A DNA stretch of 64,000 nt from Bacteroidales bacterium. GTDB taxonomy: Bacteria > Bacteroidota > Bacteroidia > Bacteroidales > UBA3663. A program made the position numbers and the translations under genes. The notes under the pieces are model-generated. The model was not told the DNA's origin. It saw only the letters and a program-made list of their open reading frames with translations, and did not search any database. Below, in pieces: positions 7,054 to 15,065 of the stretch (positions are counted from its first letter, which is position 1; each line of letters begins with the position of its first letter). The stretch spans positions 28,619-92,618 of the forward strand of contig JAFZBE010000048.1 in assembly GCA_017561935.1 (NCBI GenBank), written 5' to 3'.

Positions 7054-7958
7054 TTTTGCCAGAAATCGAAGTAGTTGAACCACTGCTCGGGATAGCGGCG
7101 CACGATGGTTTCGAGGCAGGTGGCGAACTCCTGTGCGAGGAGCGCGGTGTGCTGCCGTTTGGCAGCGGGCTGTCCCTGAAGCGAGAGGCCGAGGCGACGG
7201 ACGAAGATGCGATACTGCGTCCAGCTCTCCTTCATCACGAAGATGGCCACGATGGGGGCTTCGCGCACCACAGCCAACTGGAACGGTCCCATCGGGAACT
7301 GCGCCTGGCGACCCATGAACTGACATTCGACCGACTTGGTGGAGCCGAACATGCGGTCGCCCGGGATGGAGGCGATGTCGCCGTCGCGCACCACATTGTT
7401 GAGCAGGAAGATGTGGCTCATGTCGGGCTGCACAAACACCATCTGCACACCGTTGGGAGAAAAGACGTTCTCGCGGTTCTCCATAATGGTCTGCGAACCG
7501 TCGCGGAAGAGCAGGGCATAGAGGCGCTTGCGGGGCTGACGCAGCTCGTAGCCCGCCAGCTCATAGTTGCCCGCATGGCTGAACACCTGCACAAAACCCG
7601 ACTCGCCTTCGGCCAGCTCGTTGTAGGCTTCGAGCCCCTCGACGGCAAAGCGGAAGCGGCGGCCTCCATAGACGGCAAAGCGGTCGATGATGACCTGGGC
7701 AAAGCGCAGATGGTTGAGACAGACGTAGCGGAACGCCTTGAACGGCCCGTAGCCAAAGGCCTCGCGGAAGAAATGGTATTGCGAGAGGTAGCCCCGGCGG
7801 TTGCCGATGAGATAGAACGGCACGACGAAGACGGCGGCAAAGACGTAGATGACACCGATAGGCACCTTGCCCAGCACCGCAACGAGTGCACGGTGCATCC
7901 ACGGCAGGCCATCGGTGGTGCCTTGCCACTGCGTCTTGGTGTTGCTGGTGTCGGTCAT
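7050..7958 (-). CDS. LpxL/HtrB-family lipid acyltransferase
   Basis: A 302-residue inner-membrane-associated acyltransferase that probably moves the acyl or polyene chain from ACP to a lipid acceptor. The catalytic H(X)4E motif is seen as SHAGNYELAGYEL near residue 125-137, after an N-terminal hydrophobic segment (IGVIYVFAAVFVVPFYLIG). Downstream RDGDIASIPGDRMFG and PMGPFQLAV match the second and third conserved blocks of the LpxL/LPLAT family. The C-terminus PEQWFNYFDFW is also typical (family PEQWxW). The ATG at 7958 lies 23 bp after the methyltransferase stop. In aryl-polyene clusters similar enzymes attach the product to the membrane lipid; that substrate is inferred from context. Confidence 0.88.
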   Translation of the reverse strand: MTDTSNTKTQWQGTTDGLPWMHRALVAVLGKVPIGVIYVFAAVFVVPFYLIGNRRGYLSQYHFFREAFGYGPFKAFRYVCLNHLRFAQVIIDRFAVYGGRRFRFAVEGLEAYNELAEGESGFVQVFSHAGNYELAGYELRQPRKRLYALLFRDGSQTIMENRENVFSPNGVQMVFVQPDMSHIFLLNNVVRDGDIASIPGDRMFGSTKSVECQFMGRQAQFPMGPFQLAVVREAPIVAIFVMKESWTQYRIFVRRLGLSLQGQPAAKRQHTALLAQEFATCLETIVRRYPEQWFNYFDFWQK

Positions 7959-7981
7959 TGGTTCTCTTAGCAAATATCGGT

Positions 7982-9079
7982 TTACTTGCGGCAGACCACG
8001 ATGGAGTGGCCCAGCCCAAGGTTGTCGTGGATGGTCTCGACCTGCAAACCTGCGGCCTCGATGCACGACTGAAGGGCCTCGGTGCTATACATCTTGCTGT
8101 TGCCATTGGCGAGGGCCGTGAAATAGACGCTCGTCAGGGTGAGGCACAGGGCGGCGGTCTCGTACTTCTGGCGGTCCCACAACGTCTCCATGATGCACAG
8201 ACGGCTGTCGGCATCCATGATGAAGGCGGCGCGGGTGAGGATGGACACGATCTGCGCGGTGCTGAAGCAGTCGAGGAACTGCGACATCCAGATGACATCG
8301 TAATGGCGGTCGGTGGGGAAGGCGCTGTCGGCGTCGAGGAGGTTCATGCCATAGCCATGGATGCGCTCGGCACCAGGCTGACCTTTAGTCTGTGCACGCA
8401 TCATGTCGAGTTGCTGGGGCAGATCGACGATGGTCACCTCGACATCGGGCGAATAGGCCACACACTGCAGCGCCCAACGTCCCGTATTGCCCCCCACATC
8501 GAGCAGATGGCGCGGCTGCATCTGACCCAACACGAGCTGCAAGGCCTGCGGGAACGAGCCGTCGCTGTAGAAATGGTCGAAGCCGAACCAGCTGTGCTGC
8601 ACCTCGGGGGGCAGTTGCGACAAGCCCTCGTAGATGGTGGGCCACGGGCCGAAATGCTCCAACCCAACGGGACGGCCTTCGAGCAAAGATGCTTCGAGCT
8701 GGAAGAGTCCCTCGTAGTTGACATCGTGGTTGAAGTCGAGGTTGGCGCGTGTGGATGCGTCGGTGAGCAGGAAGTAGCCGGTCTTCGACAGGGTGAAGCG
8801 CTCGGTGTCGGCATCGACAAGGATGGTGCCGATGGAGAGCGAGGCCTCGGTGAGCACGCGCACGGCATAGTCGGAAAGGCCGGTGGCCTGGACAAGCTCT
8901 TCGCGGGTGAGGCCGTCGATGTTGTCGCGCAAGAGGTCGAGGATGCCGAACTTCACCATCAGCCGACTCACCTGGAACACCACGGGACCCCACGCGATGA
9001 CCTGTGCGCGACGCTGGGCCTCGCGGGCAGAAAGGTGCTCGCGGGTGTAAGCTTGGTGGAGGGAGGGGGACAAGTGCAT
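7982..9079 (-). CDS. SAM-dependent O-methyltransferase
   Basis: A 365-residue class I methyltransferase of the plant-COMT/hydroxyneurosporene type. Residues about 30-110 form a winged-helix dimerisation region (GILDLLRDNIDGLTREEL, VRVLTEASL). The SAM-binding site begins at LLDVGGNTGRWA near residue 190, followed by VTIVDLP and a YDVIWMSQFLDCFS segment. Aryl-polyene loci methylate the aromatic head group, and that role is inferred here from neighbours. It is the first gene of the cluster in transcription order. A G-rich array and a structured hairpin separate it from yidC, so it may share yidC transcription or use an unrecognised promoter. Confidence 0.87.
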   Translation of the reverse strand: MHLSPSLHQAYTREHLSAREAQRRAQVIAWGPVVFQVSRLMVKFGILDLLRDNIDGLTREELVQATGLSDYAVRVLTEASLSIGTILVDADTERFTLSKTGYFLLTDASTRANLDFNHDVNYEGLFQLEASLLEGRPVGLEHFGPWPTIYEGLSQLPPEVQHSWFGFDHFYSDGSFPQALQLVLGQMQPRHLLDVGGNTGRWALQCVAYSPDVEVTIVDLPQQLDMMRAQTKGQPGAERIHGYGMNLLDADSAFPTDRHYDVIWMSQFLDCFSTAQIVSILTRAAFIMDADSRLCIMETLWDRQKYETAALCLTLTSVYFTALANGNSKMYSTEALQSCIEAAGLQVETIHDNLGLGHSIVVCRK

Positions 9080-9081
9080 GG

Positions 9082-9153
9082 GTGGGGTTAAGAGGGGGTT
9101 AAGAGGGGGTTAAGAGGGGTTATGAGGGGTTAAGAAGGGTTCGAAGGGTTTGA
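9082..9153 (+). repeat. G-rich TTAAGAGGGGG array, copy 3
   Basis: Four units with TTAAGAGGGG(G), one TTATGAGGGG variant, then TTAAGAAGGG, TTCGAAGGG and TTTGAAAG. Runs of up to five G with 6-nt loops fit a G-quadruplex pattern on the strand that is template for the methyltransferase. It begins 3 bp upstream of the methyltransferase start. Confidence 0.88.
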
Positions 9154-9163
9154 AAGCAAGAGG

Positions 9164-9198
9164 GGACCGCTCCTGACGTTGAGCGTCTGAAACGGTCC
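9164..9198 (-). other. Nested hairpin between yidC and the lipid cluster
   Basis: GGACCG (9164-9169) pairs with CGGTCC (9193-9198), and inside it GACG pairs with CGTC around a TTGAG loop, with 5-nt internal loops on both sides. Read on the minus strand it is followed by a weak T-rich tail (TCTTGCTTTC). It could be the yidC terminator or a processing site; the lack of a clean U-run keeps this tentative. Confidence 0.5.
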
Positions 9199-9235
9199 TG
9201 GTGAGGAAATCTGAATGTGGAGATTGCGATAGGGA

Positions 9236-11203
9236 TCAGCGACGCAGTTTGCGCTGCTGTTCCTCGCGCTGCTTCTTCATCTGGCGCTCCTGCTCCTTCT
9301 GAATCTCCTGAAGGCGTGCCACCCAACCGGAGGTCTTCTTGCCTGCCTTGCTCTTCTTGGGGTTCTTGAGGTTCTGCTTCATCTCGGCGAGGATCTTGTC
9401 CTCGTTCATCGACCAACGGATGCCGTAGGTGATGAGAATGCCGAAGAGGGTGGAGAGGAAGTAGTAGTAGGAAAGACCTGCCGAATAGTTGTTGAGGAAG
9501 AAGAGGAACATCAGCGGCATGAGGTACATCATCCACTTCATGCCGGGCATGCTCTGGTTCGTGGGGGTCTGCTTCTGCATGAGCCAAGTGTAGAAGATAT
9601 TGACGGCGGTCATGAGCAAGCAGAAGAGCGACAGGTGGTTGCCGAAGATGGGCACGTGGGTGTCCCAGGTGAGGAACGCATCGTAGGTGGAGAGGTCGTC
9701 GGCCCAAAGGAAGGGCTCGTGACGCAACTCGATGGATGTCGGGAAGAAGTAGAAGAGTGCAATGAGCACGGGCCACTGGATGAGCATGGGCAGACAGCCG
9801 CCTGCGGGACTCACACCCATCTTGTTGTAGAGCGCCATGAGCTCCTGCTGCTTCTGCATGGCATCCTCCTGATTGGGGTACTTCTCGTTGAGGGCCTGCA
9901 CTTCGGGCATCTGGTTGGCGATGCGCATACGAGCCGTGGATTTGTACGACTTGTAGGTCATCGGCAAGGTGACGAGCTTGATGAAGAGCGTCATCAACAG
10001 GATGATGATGCCGTAGGAGTGGATGAACTTGTCCATGAGGTGGAACAGGGGGATGATGACCCACGAGTTGATGTAATGGACAATGAATCGCCAGCCGAGG
10101 TAGAACGAATCCTGCAGGTCGAGGTCCTCGTTCTGCTTGCCGATGAACGATGCTGCGAGGTCGTTCATGTCGCGGAGCTTATAGTAGTCCTTCGGGCCGA
10201 TGTAGAAGCACATCGGGACGGTCTGCGTGGCGGCACGGGTGTCGAGCTCAAACTCGAGGTTCTCGGCAGCATAACGCTTGATGACGCTGGGGTCTTCCTC
10301 CTCCTTTACGGGTTCGCTGGTGAGACGGCCTGCAGTGAAGAGGTCGTTGGTGATGAACATGGTGGAGAAGAACTGGTTCTGGAACGAGATCCACGACATG
10401 CGGCCGTCCAAGGTCTCGTCGTCACGCTTGCCGCTCGACAGGTCGTCGGTCGATTGGCCGGAATACTTGTAGTAGATCTGCGAATAACGGCCTTCGAAGT
10501 CACGTCCGAGCTCGGTGCGTGGCAGCGACTGGTGCCAGTTCATGAGCACGGTGCGGTCGTTGAGCATGTTCTCGATGTTGCGAGTGACGATGCTGTAGTT
10601 CACGAGGTAGCTGTCGGGCGCAGGCAGGGCATAGACGAAGCTGAACTCGGCGCCGTCGGACGAGCGCAGGGACATCGTCACCGACGTGTCGCTGACCTGG
10701 GTGGGCTCGAAATAGAAGCGGTCGGTGTTGAACGACCCCTTGGGGGTATTCAGGGTGTAGTAGAGGTCGTTGTTCTCGGCAGTGAAGACCACGAGGGTGT
10801 CGCCCTGGTAGTCGTCGTACTTCTTCAGCACGGCTTCCTCGATCTGTCCGCCCTTGGTGGAAAGGGTAAGACGAAGGACGTCGTTCTCGAGCACGATCTT
10901 CTGTTCTGTCCCCTGCACAGCCTCGGCAAGGGCTCCGTATGTCTGAAGCAGTTTCGCATTGTTCAAGCTGTCGAGCAGCGCAATCTGTGCACTGTCCTTT
11001 GGCAAAGCCTCAGCTTCGGTAAGGGCATCGGCAGCAATGGCCTCAGCTGCCTCGGCAGCAGTTTTTTCAGCATTGACACGGGCTATCGAGTCGTTGTAAC
11101 GACGCATGGCCTCAATCTGCTCGGGTGAAGGTTGAGTGTAATACATGTACCCGAACAACAGGGCACACATAAGAAGAGTTCCAATTACGGTGTTCTTATT
11201 CAT
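9236..11203 (-). CDS. yidC: Membrane protein insertase YidC
   Basis: Inserts proteins into the inner membrane, alone or with Sec. From the ATG at 11203 the protein has 655 residues. It has an N-terminal anchor (NTVIGTLLMCALLFGYMYY), an Ala/Glu-rich coiled linker, a large periplasmic domain, then the conserved insertase core (INSWVIIPLFHLMDKF, TLPMTYKSYKSTARM, GGCLPMLIQWPVLIALFYFF, and the last helices before FGILITYG). The basic tail (KKQREEQQRKLRR) fits ribosome contact. A longer reading frame starts 20 codons upstream but would place [11 protein letters not shown] before the normal anchor, so 11203 is preferred. It is divergent from engB across 146 bp. Confidence 0.97.
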   Translation of the reverse strand: MNKNTVIGTLLMCALLFGYMYYTQPSPEQIEAMRRYNDSIARVNAEKTAAEAAEAIAADALTEAEALPKDSAQIALLDSLNNAKLLQTYGALAEAVQGTEQKIVLENDVLRLTLSTKGGQIEEAVLKKYDDYQGDTLVVFTAENNDLYYTLNTPKGSFNTDRFYFEPTQVSDTSVTMSLRSSDGAEFSFVYALPAPDSYLVNYSIVTRNIENMLNDRTVLMNWHQSLPRTELGRDFEGRYSQIYYKYSGQSTDDLSSGKRDDETLDGRMSWISFQNQFFSTMFITNDLFTAGRLTSEPVKEEEDPSVIKRYAAENLEFELDTRAATQTVPMCFYIGPKDYYKLRDMNDLAASFIGKQNEDLDLQDSFYLGWRFIVHYINSWVIIPLFHLMDKFIHSYGIIILLMTLFIKLVTLPMTYKSYKSTARMRIANQMPEVQALNEKYPNQEDAMQKQQELMALYNKMGVSPAGGCLPMLIQWPVLIALFYFFPTSIELRHEPFLWADDLSTYDAFLTWDTHVPIFGNHLSLFCLLMTAVNIFYTWLMQKQTPTNQSMPGMKWMMYLMPLMFLFFLNNYSAGLSYYYFLSTLFGILITYGIRWSMNEDKILAEMKQNLKNPKKSKAGKKTSGWVARLQEIQKEQERQMKKQREEQQRKLRR

Positions 11204-11285
11204 ACTTATTCTTATAGAAAAACGCGGGCAAAGATAGAAAAAAAAATTGTACCTGCCAAACAAAACGCAAAAAAAGGGAGAAAAA

Positions 11286-11317
11286 TTTGGGTATTCGGAA
11301 AATTTGTCTTATCTTTG
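11286..11317 (+). promoter_or_regulatory. Bacteroidetes-type promoter for engB
   Basis: TTTG at 11286-11289 and TATCTTTG at 11310-11317, separated by 20 bp, match the Bacteroidetes -33/-7 consensus exactly. The engB ATG follows 32 bp later. Confidence 0.85.
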
Positions 11318-11349
11318 CGCCCGCTAAATTACATTTTATTAGGATAAAT

Positions 11350-11955
11350 ATGGACATCAGGAAGGCAGAATACGTGATCAGCAACACCGATTGGCGCAAG
11401 TGCCCCGACACCCGATTGCCGGAGTATGCCTTCATTGGCCGCTCGAATGTGGGCAAGTCGAGCCTCATCAACATGCTCACCCAGCACAAGGGTTTGGCAA
11501 AGACATCGTCGAAGCCCGGCAAGACGCTGCTCATCAACCACTTCATCATCAACGACGAGTGGTACATCGTGGATCTGCCGGGGTATGGATATGCCCGAAT
11601 CGGCAAAACAGGCCTCGAAAAGCTTAACCGACTCATCAACGGCTACATCTTGGGCCGCAAGCAGCTCACCTGCCTCATGCTACTCATCGACAGTCGCCAC
11701 GAGCCGCAGAAAATCGATTTGGAGTTCATGGAGATGCTTGCCGAGAACGGCATTCCTTTCGCTATCGTCTTCACCAAAATCGACAAGTTGAGCCAGCGCC
11801 AGTGGGCCAAGAACTTCAAGGCATACAAGGAACGGCTGATGCAGGACTGGGAGGAACTGCCCCCCATCTTCGCCACAAGTGCCGAGAAGGGAACGGGAAG
11901 AGACGAGGTGCTTGATTACATTGAAAATGTAAACAAGACAATTAACAATGAATAA
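11350..11955 (+). CDS. engB: Ribosome biogenesis GTPase EngB (YihA/YsxC)
   Basis: Cytoplasmic GTPase needed for large ribosomal subunit assembly. The 201-residue product has G1 [14 protein letters not shown] near residue 28, G2 threonine region [11 protein letters not shown]3 DLPGYG, G4 TKID and a SAEKGTG G5-like segment, in order. The ATG at 11350 lies just downstream of a good promoter; an in-frame upstream start would lie inside that promoter. It probably leads a plus-strand unit with DUF4494, yggS, tsaE and DUF4286. Confidence 0.96.
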   Translation: MDIRKAEYVISNTDWRKCPDTRLPEYAFIGRSNVGKSSLINMLTQHKGLAKTSSKPGKTLLINHFIINDEWYIVDLPGYGYARIGKTGLEKLNRLINGYILGRKQLTCLMLLIDSRHEPQKIDLEFMEMLAENGIPFAIVFTKIDKLSQRQWAKNFKAYKERLMQDWEELPPIFATSAEKGTGRDEVLDYIENVNKTINNE

Positions 11956-11971
11956 TTAACAATTAACAATT
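11939..11971 (+). repeat. AATTAACAATT spacer repeat
   Basis: Four AATTAACAAT-like units, one interrupted by GAATA, overlap the engB stop and fill the 24-bp gap before DUF4494. The same AT-rich motif fills gaps at 43222-43257 and, decayed, at 53225-53280. Confidence 0.7.
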
Positions 11972-11979
11972 CCAGAAAT

Positions 11980-12423
11980 ATGGCAATGAACAATTGGTTT
12001 GAGTGCAAGGTAAAATACGAGAAGACTCTTGAGACAGGTACACAGAAGAAGGTGACTGAGGCATACCTCGTGGATGCCATGACCTTCACCGATGCCGAGG
12101 CACGCATCATCGAGGAAATGACACCATTCATCAGCGGAGAGTTCGAAGTGACTGCCGTGAAGAAGGCACGCATCTCGGAGCTCTTCCAGGACCCCAATGG
12201 CGACAAGTGGTATCGCGCCAAGGTGATGTTCATCACCCTCGACGAGAAGTCGGGCCTCGAAAAGAAGTCGGCCAGCACCATGCTCGTCCAGGCACGTTCA
12301 TTCGAGGAGGCTGTCAAGAACCTCTGCGACGGCATGAAGGGCACGATGAGCGACTGGGAGATCAACACCATCGCCGAAACCGCCCTCATGGACGTCTATG
12401 GCCTTGTGGTTAAGGAGGAATAA
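11980..12423 (+). CDS. DUF4494 family protein
   Basis: A 147-residue soluble protein of the Bacteroidetes family DUF4494, of unknown function. It begins MAMNNWFECKVKYEK and contains EAYLVDAMTFTDAEARIIEEM and KWYRAKVMFITLDEKSGLEKKS, typical of the family. It has no signal peptide or membrane segment. It lies between engB and yggS on the plus strand, and conserved neighbours of this kind suggest a housekeeping role; nothing in the sequence shows its activity. Confidence 0.88.
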   Translation: MAMNNWFECKVKYEKTLETGTQKKVTEAYLVDAMTFTDAEARIIEEMTPFISGEFEVTAVKKARISELFQDPNGDKWYRAKVMFITLDEKSGLEKKSASTMLVQARSFEEAVKNLCDGMKGTMSDWEINTIAETALMDVYGLVVKEE

Positions 12424-12424
12424 A

Positions 12425-12458
12425 CTAGAATATCTAGAAGATCTAGAGAATCTAGAAT
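12425..12458 (+). repeat. TCTAGA spacer repeat
   Basis: Four CTAGA units spaced 9-10 bp apart (ending ATAT, AGAT, GAAT) fill the gap between DUF4494 and yggS. It is a third sequence family used as short tandem spacer filling in this genome. Confidence 0.75.
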
Positions 12459-12462
12459 AAAC

Positions 12463-13170
12463 ATGATCAAAGAAAACCTACAATCCATCCGCACCACCCT
12501 CCCCCAAGGAGTGACACTGGTGGCTGTCAGCAAGTTCCACCCTGCCGAGGCTGTGCAGGAGGCCTACGACGCTGGGCAACGCATCTTTGGCGAGAGCCGC
12601 GAAAACGAGTTCAAGGTCAAGGCTGCTACGCTGCCCCAGGACATCGAATGGCACTTCATCGGACACCTGCAGACCAATAAGGTGAAGTACATCGCCCCAC
12701 TGGTGAGCCTGATACAGTCGATCGACTCGGAGCGACTGCTCGACGAGGTGGAACGCCAAGCCGTACGTTTCAGCAAGGAGCGCGAGGCAAGGTTCGGCGA
12801 TGCTAGCATCGATGTGCTGCTGCAACTCCATGTGGCCCGCGAAGAGACCAAGTCGGGCTTCTCGCCCGACGAGCTCCTGCAGCTCCTCGACAGCGTGAAC
12901 ATCAAGGAGAGGTGGCCCCATGTGCGTCTGCGCGGCGTGATGGGCATGGCGTCGTTTGTGGACGATGAGAATCTTTGGCGCAAGGAGTTCCGCGAGATCA
13001 TTGCCTGCCAACATGCCTTGCTCGATGGACCTTTGAAAGCCCAGGGCATCACGGAGAAGCAGTTCGACATCCTCTCGTTCGGCATGAGCGACGACTACAA
13101 GGTGGCGATCGAGGAAGGTTCGAACATGGTGCGCATCGGCACCTCAATCTTCGGACATCGGGAATATTGA
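12463..13170 (+). CDS. yggS: YggS-family PLP-binding homeostasis protein
   Basis: Cytoplasmic single-domain alanine-racemase-like barrel (PLPBP family) that binds pyridoxal phosphate and buffers vitamin B6 and amino acid pools, without known enzyme activity. At 235 residues the length is normal. The PLP lysine motif is LVAVSKFHPAEAV near residue 22, followed by FGESRENEFKVKA, WHFIGHLQTNKVKYI, and the phosphate-binding C-terminal LSFGMSDDYKVAIEEGSNMVRIG. It is in series with tsaE 12 bp downstream. Confidence 0.95.
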   Translation: MIKENLQSIRTTLPQGVTLVAVSKFHPAEAVQEAYDAGQRIFGESRENEFKVKAATLPQDIEWHFIGHLQTNKVKYIAPLVSLIQSIDSERLLDEVERQAVRFSKEREARFGDASIDVLLQLHVAREETKSGFSPDELLQLLDSVNIKERWPHVRLRGVMGMASFVDDENLWRKEFREIIACQHALLDGPLKAQGITEKQFDILSFGMSDDYKVAIEEGSNMVRIGTSIFGHREY

Positions 13171-13182
13171 TACTATATAGAT

Positions 13183-13599
13183 ATGACATTAATCGTACCA
13201 AATCTTGAGGCACTGCCTCAGGCTGCACACGACTTCGTGGCTGCCATGGACGACCGCACCGTCTTTGCCTTCCATGGCGAGATGGGCGCAGGAAAGACCA
13301 CCTTCATCAAGGCGCTGTGCCTGGTGCTTGGCGTGGAGGACGAGGTGAACTCCCCCACTTTCGCCATCGTCAATGAATACCGTTCGGCCACCACGGCCGA
13401 GCTCATCTATCACTTCGATTGCTACCGATTGAAGAAAATCGAAGAGGCGCTCGACCTGGGCTTCGAGGACTACATGGAATCGTCGGCCCTCTGCTTCATC
13501 GAATGGCCCGAGATCGTCGAAGAACTCCTTCCTGGCGACACCGTGCATGTGAATATCACCGTGGGTGAGGACGGCAGCCGCACAATCACATGGGAATAA
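13183..13599 (+). CDS. tsaE: tRNA threonylcarbamoyladenosine synthesis ATPase TsaE
   Basis: Small cytoplasmic ATPase that drives the TsaB-TsaD complex making the t6A base of ANN-decoding tRNAs. The 138-residue protein carries Walker [15 protein letters not shown] near residue 30, the [10 protein letters not shown] segment, and [22 protein letters not shown] with conserved acidic residues, then CFIEWPEI. This order is diagnostic for TsaE. It is encoded directly after yggS and before DUF4286. Confidence 0.95.
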   Translation: MTLIVPNLEALPQAAHDFVAAMDDRTVFAFHGEMGAGKTTFIKALCLVLGVEDEVNSPTFAIVNEYRSATTAELIYHFDCYRLKKIEEALDLGFEDYMESSALCFIEWPEIVEELLPGDTVHVNITVGEDGSRTITWE

Positions 13600-13632
13600 G
13601 GCATATTTGACAACGTCCTCTAAGGTTTAGCT

Positions 13633-13959
13633 ATGCTGATCTACAACACGACCTTCCACGTCGATGGCGAGCAGCACGTCGGTGCGTTCCTTACCTACAT
13701 GCGAGACGTCTATCTGCCTGCTGCTATGAGCAACGACTACCTTCGCAATCCGCGTTTCGTCAGGTTGCTTACCGACGTGGGTGAAGGCCTGTTCGGCTAT
13801 GCGCTGATGTGCGAGGTCGAGGATGTGCAGACACTAAAGAAGTGGAAGCTCGAAACAGGGCACACCCTGGAATCGAACTTCCACCAGCGATTTGGCGAAA
13901 AAATATTGATGTTTTCGACCTCGATGAAGGATGTCACGGAGAAGGTTGTTGTTGGTTAA
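13633..13959 (+). CDS. DUF4286 family protein
   Basis: A 108-residue soluble protein of the Bacteroidetes DUF4286 family, with no known activity. It starts MLIYNTTFHVDG and has LPAAMSNDYLRNPRFVRLL and the C-terminal GEKILMFSTSMKDV typical of the family; a small alpha-beta barrel-like fold is likely. It usually follows tsaE in this phylum, as here. The stop is followed after 10 bp by a composite repeat element. Confidence 0.85.
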   Translation: MLIYNTTFHVDGEQHVGAFLTYMRDVYLPAAMSNDYLRNPRFVRLLTDVGEGLFGYALMCEVEDVQTLKKWKLETGHTLESNFHQRFGEKILMFSTSMKDVTEKVVVG

Positions 13960-13969
13960 GAGGTGTTTG

Positions 13970-14074
13970 GAGCTCGCTTTGCTCTCAGTTAAGAAGGGTT
14001 AAGAAAGGTTGTATGCCCATAACCCCCTCTTAACCTCTTAACCCTTTTTTACCCCTCTTAACCCCTCTTAACCT
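13970..14074 (-). repeat. Composite dispersed element B (inverted relative to element A)
   Basis: GAGCTCGCTTTGCTC (13970-13984), AGTTAAGAAGGGTTAAG, then the 18-bp core GGTTGTATGCCCATAACC (14007-14024, reverse complement of the 2664 copy), then C-rich CCTCTTAACC units to 14074. Module order is the same as at 2538-2751, on the other strand. It fills the gap between convergent DUF4286 and cyclophilin genes. Confidence 0.85.
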
Positions 14075-14076
14075 TC

Positions 14077-14790
14077 TCAGGGCCTTTCCTTCGACACCCA
14101 AGCTTTCTTGATACGAATATCCTTCAACGGGCGGTCCAGACTATCGGTCTTGGCCGCCTGTATTTGTCCTACCACATCGAGACCCTTGATGACTTCGCCA
14201 AACACCGTGTATTCGTTGTCGAGATGCGGTGTGCCACCATCGATTTCGTAGGCATCGATCACCTCCTGAGGGAAGGTGAAATGGCGGGTCGAGTCCTCAC
14301 GCTCCAACACCTTCTCCTGCTCGGCCTGCATCTCGCGCGGTCCGAAGTATTTGCCCCAGACGATGTAGAACTCGTAGGGCGAACTCTTGCGTTCGGGGTT
14401 GATGTGGTCGCCCTGTCGGGCAGCAGCCAGGGCGCCTCGACGATGAAACAACTGCGGGAAACGTATCTCAGCAGGGAGTCGGTAAGGATCGTCGCCACGT
14501 GCATTCTTGAACTCCTGTGCTGCAACGTCTCGACTAGTGGAGTCACCGCACTGGATCATGAACGAGGCAATGATGCGATGGAAGAGCAAGCCGTCGTAGT
14601 AGCCGCGACGCACTTGTGCAAGGAAATTGTCGCGATGGATGGGCGTCTCGTTATAGAGCGCCAGCACAATCTTGCCCTGCGTGGTCTGCATGGTCACTTC
14701 GGCACGGTTGTCGATGCCCTCATTCCTCTTTTCTGCCATGCTTGCCTGCATCATTGCAAACAAGGCAAGCAATAAAATTACCTTCTTCAT
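14077..14790 (-). CDS. Cyclophilin-type peptidyl-prolyl isomerase, exported
   Basis: Peptidyl-prolyl cis-trans isomerase helping envelope proteins fold. The 237-residue precursor has a signal peptide (MKKVILLLALFAMMQASMA, cleavage near 19-20). The cyclophilin core shows VTMQTTQGKIVLALYNETP, YYDGLLFHRIIASFMIQCGD and, after an insert of about 60 residues typical of Bacteroidetes homologues, DNEYTVFGEVIKGLDVV. The catalytic FHRI arginine is present. A Bacteroidetes promoter lies 38 bp upstream. Confidence 0.93.
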   Translation of the reverse strand: MKKVILLLALFAMMQASMAEKRNEGIDNRAEVTMQTTQGKIVLALYNETPIHRDNFLAQVRRGYYDGLLFHRIIASFMIQCGDSTSRDVAAQEFKNARGDDPYRLPAEIRFPQLFHRRGALAAARQGDHINPERKSSPYEFYIVWGKYFGPREMQAEQEKVLEREDSTRHFTFPQEVIDAYEIDGGTPHLDNEYTVFGEVIKGLDVVGQIQAAKTDSLDRPLKDIRIKKAWVSKERP

Positions 14791-14827
14791 TTCTGTCTTC
14801 GTATTCGTTCGCTTCGAAAAAACGCCG

Positions 14828-14859
14828 CAAAGTTAACGATTATTATCTATTTTTCCAAA
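14828..14859 (-). promoter_or_regulatory. Promoter for the cyclophilin gene
   Basis: On the minus strand TTTG (14859-14856), a 20-bp gap, and TAACTTTG (14835-14828) match the Bacteroidetes -33/-7 pattern, 38 bp from the ATG. Confidence 0.75.
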
Positions 14860-14959
14860 TTTTTGGCATTTTTTATGCACACTATATGGCTATATGTGCA
14901 TTTTTGGACATAGATAATGCCCAACTCGCGCCATATTGTGCAGAATTATCCATTTTTTG

Positions 14960-14990
14960 TTGGTCAATTTACAGAAAAGCTATACCTTTG
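14960..14990 (+). promoter_or_regulatory. Promoter for the OmpP1-like porin gene
   Basis: TTG at 14960-14962, a 20-bp gap, and TACCTTTG at 14983-14990, leaving a leader of about 70 nt before the ATG at 15066. Confidence 0.75.
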
Positions 14991-15065
14991 CAGCGGTTTT
15001 CAGAATGTTTGGGACTAAAATCCCCACTACTCAAGACCAAAAAAACCCAAAACTACTATATTAAT

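Noticed and set aside
7886..11128. Other long plus-strand frames opposite the methyltransferase and yidC
   Set aside because: They overlap well-supported minus-strand genes and show no domains, signal peptides or start sites.
14616..15065. N-terminal extension of the OmpP1-like protein
   Set aside because: It crosses the promoter at 14960-14990 and the opposite-strand cyclophilin gene. The signal peptide begins at 15066.
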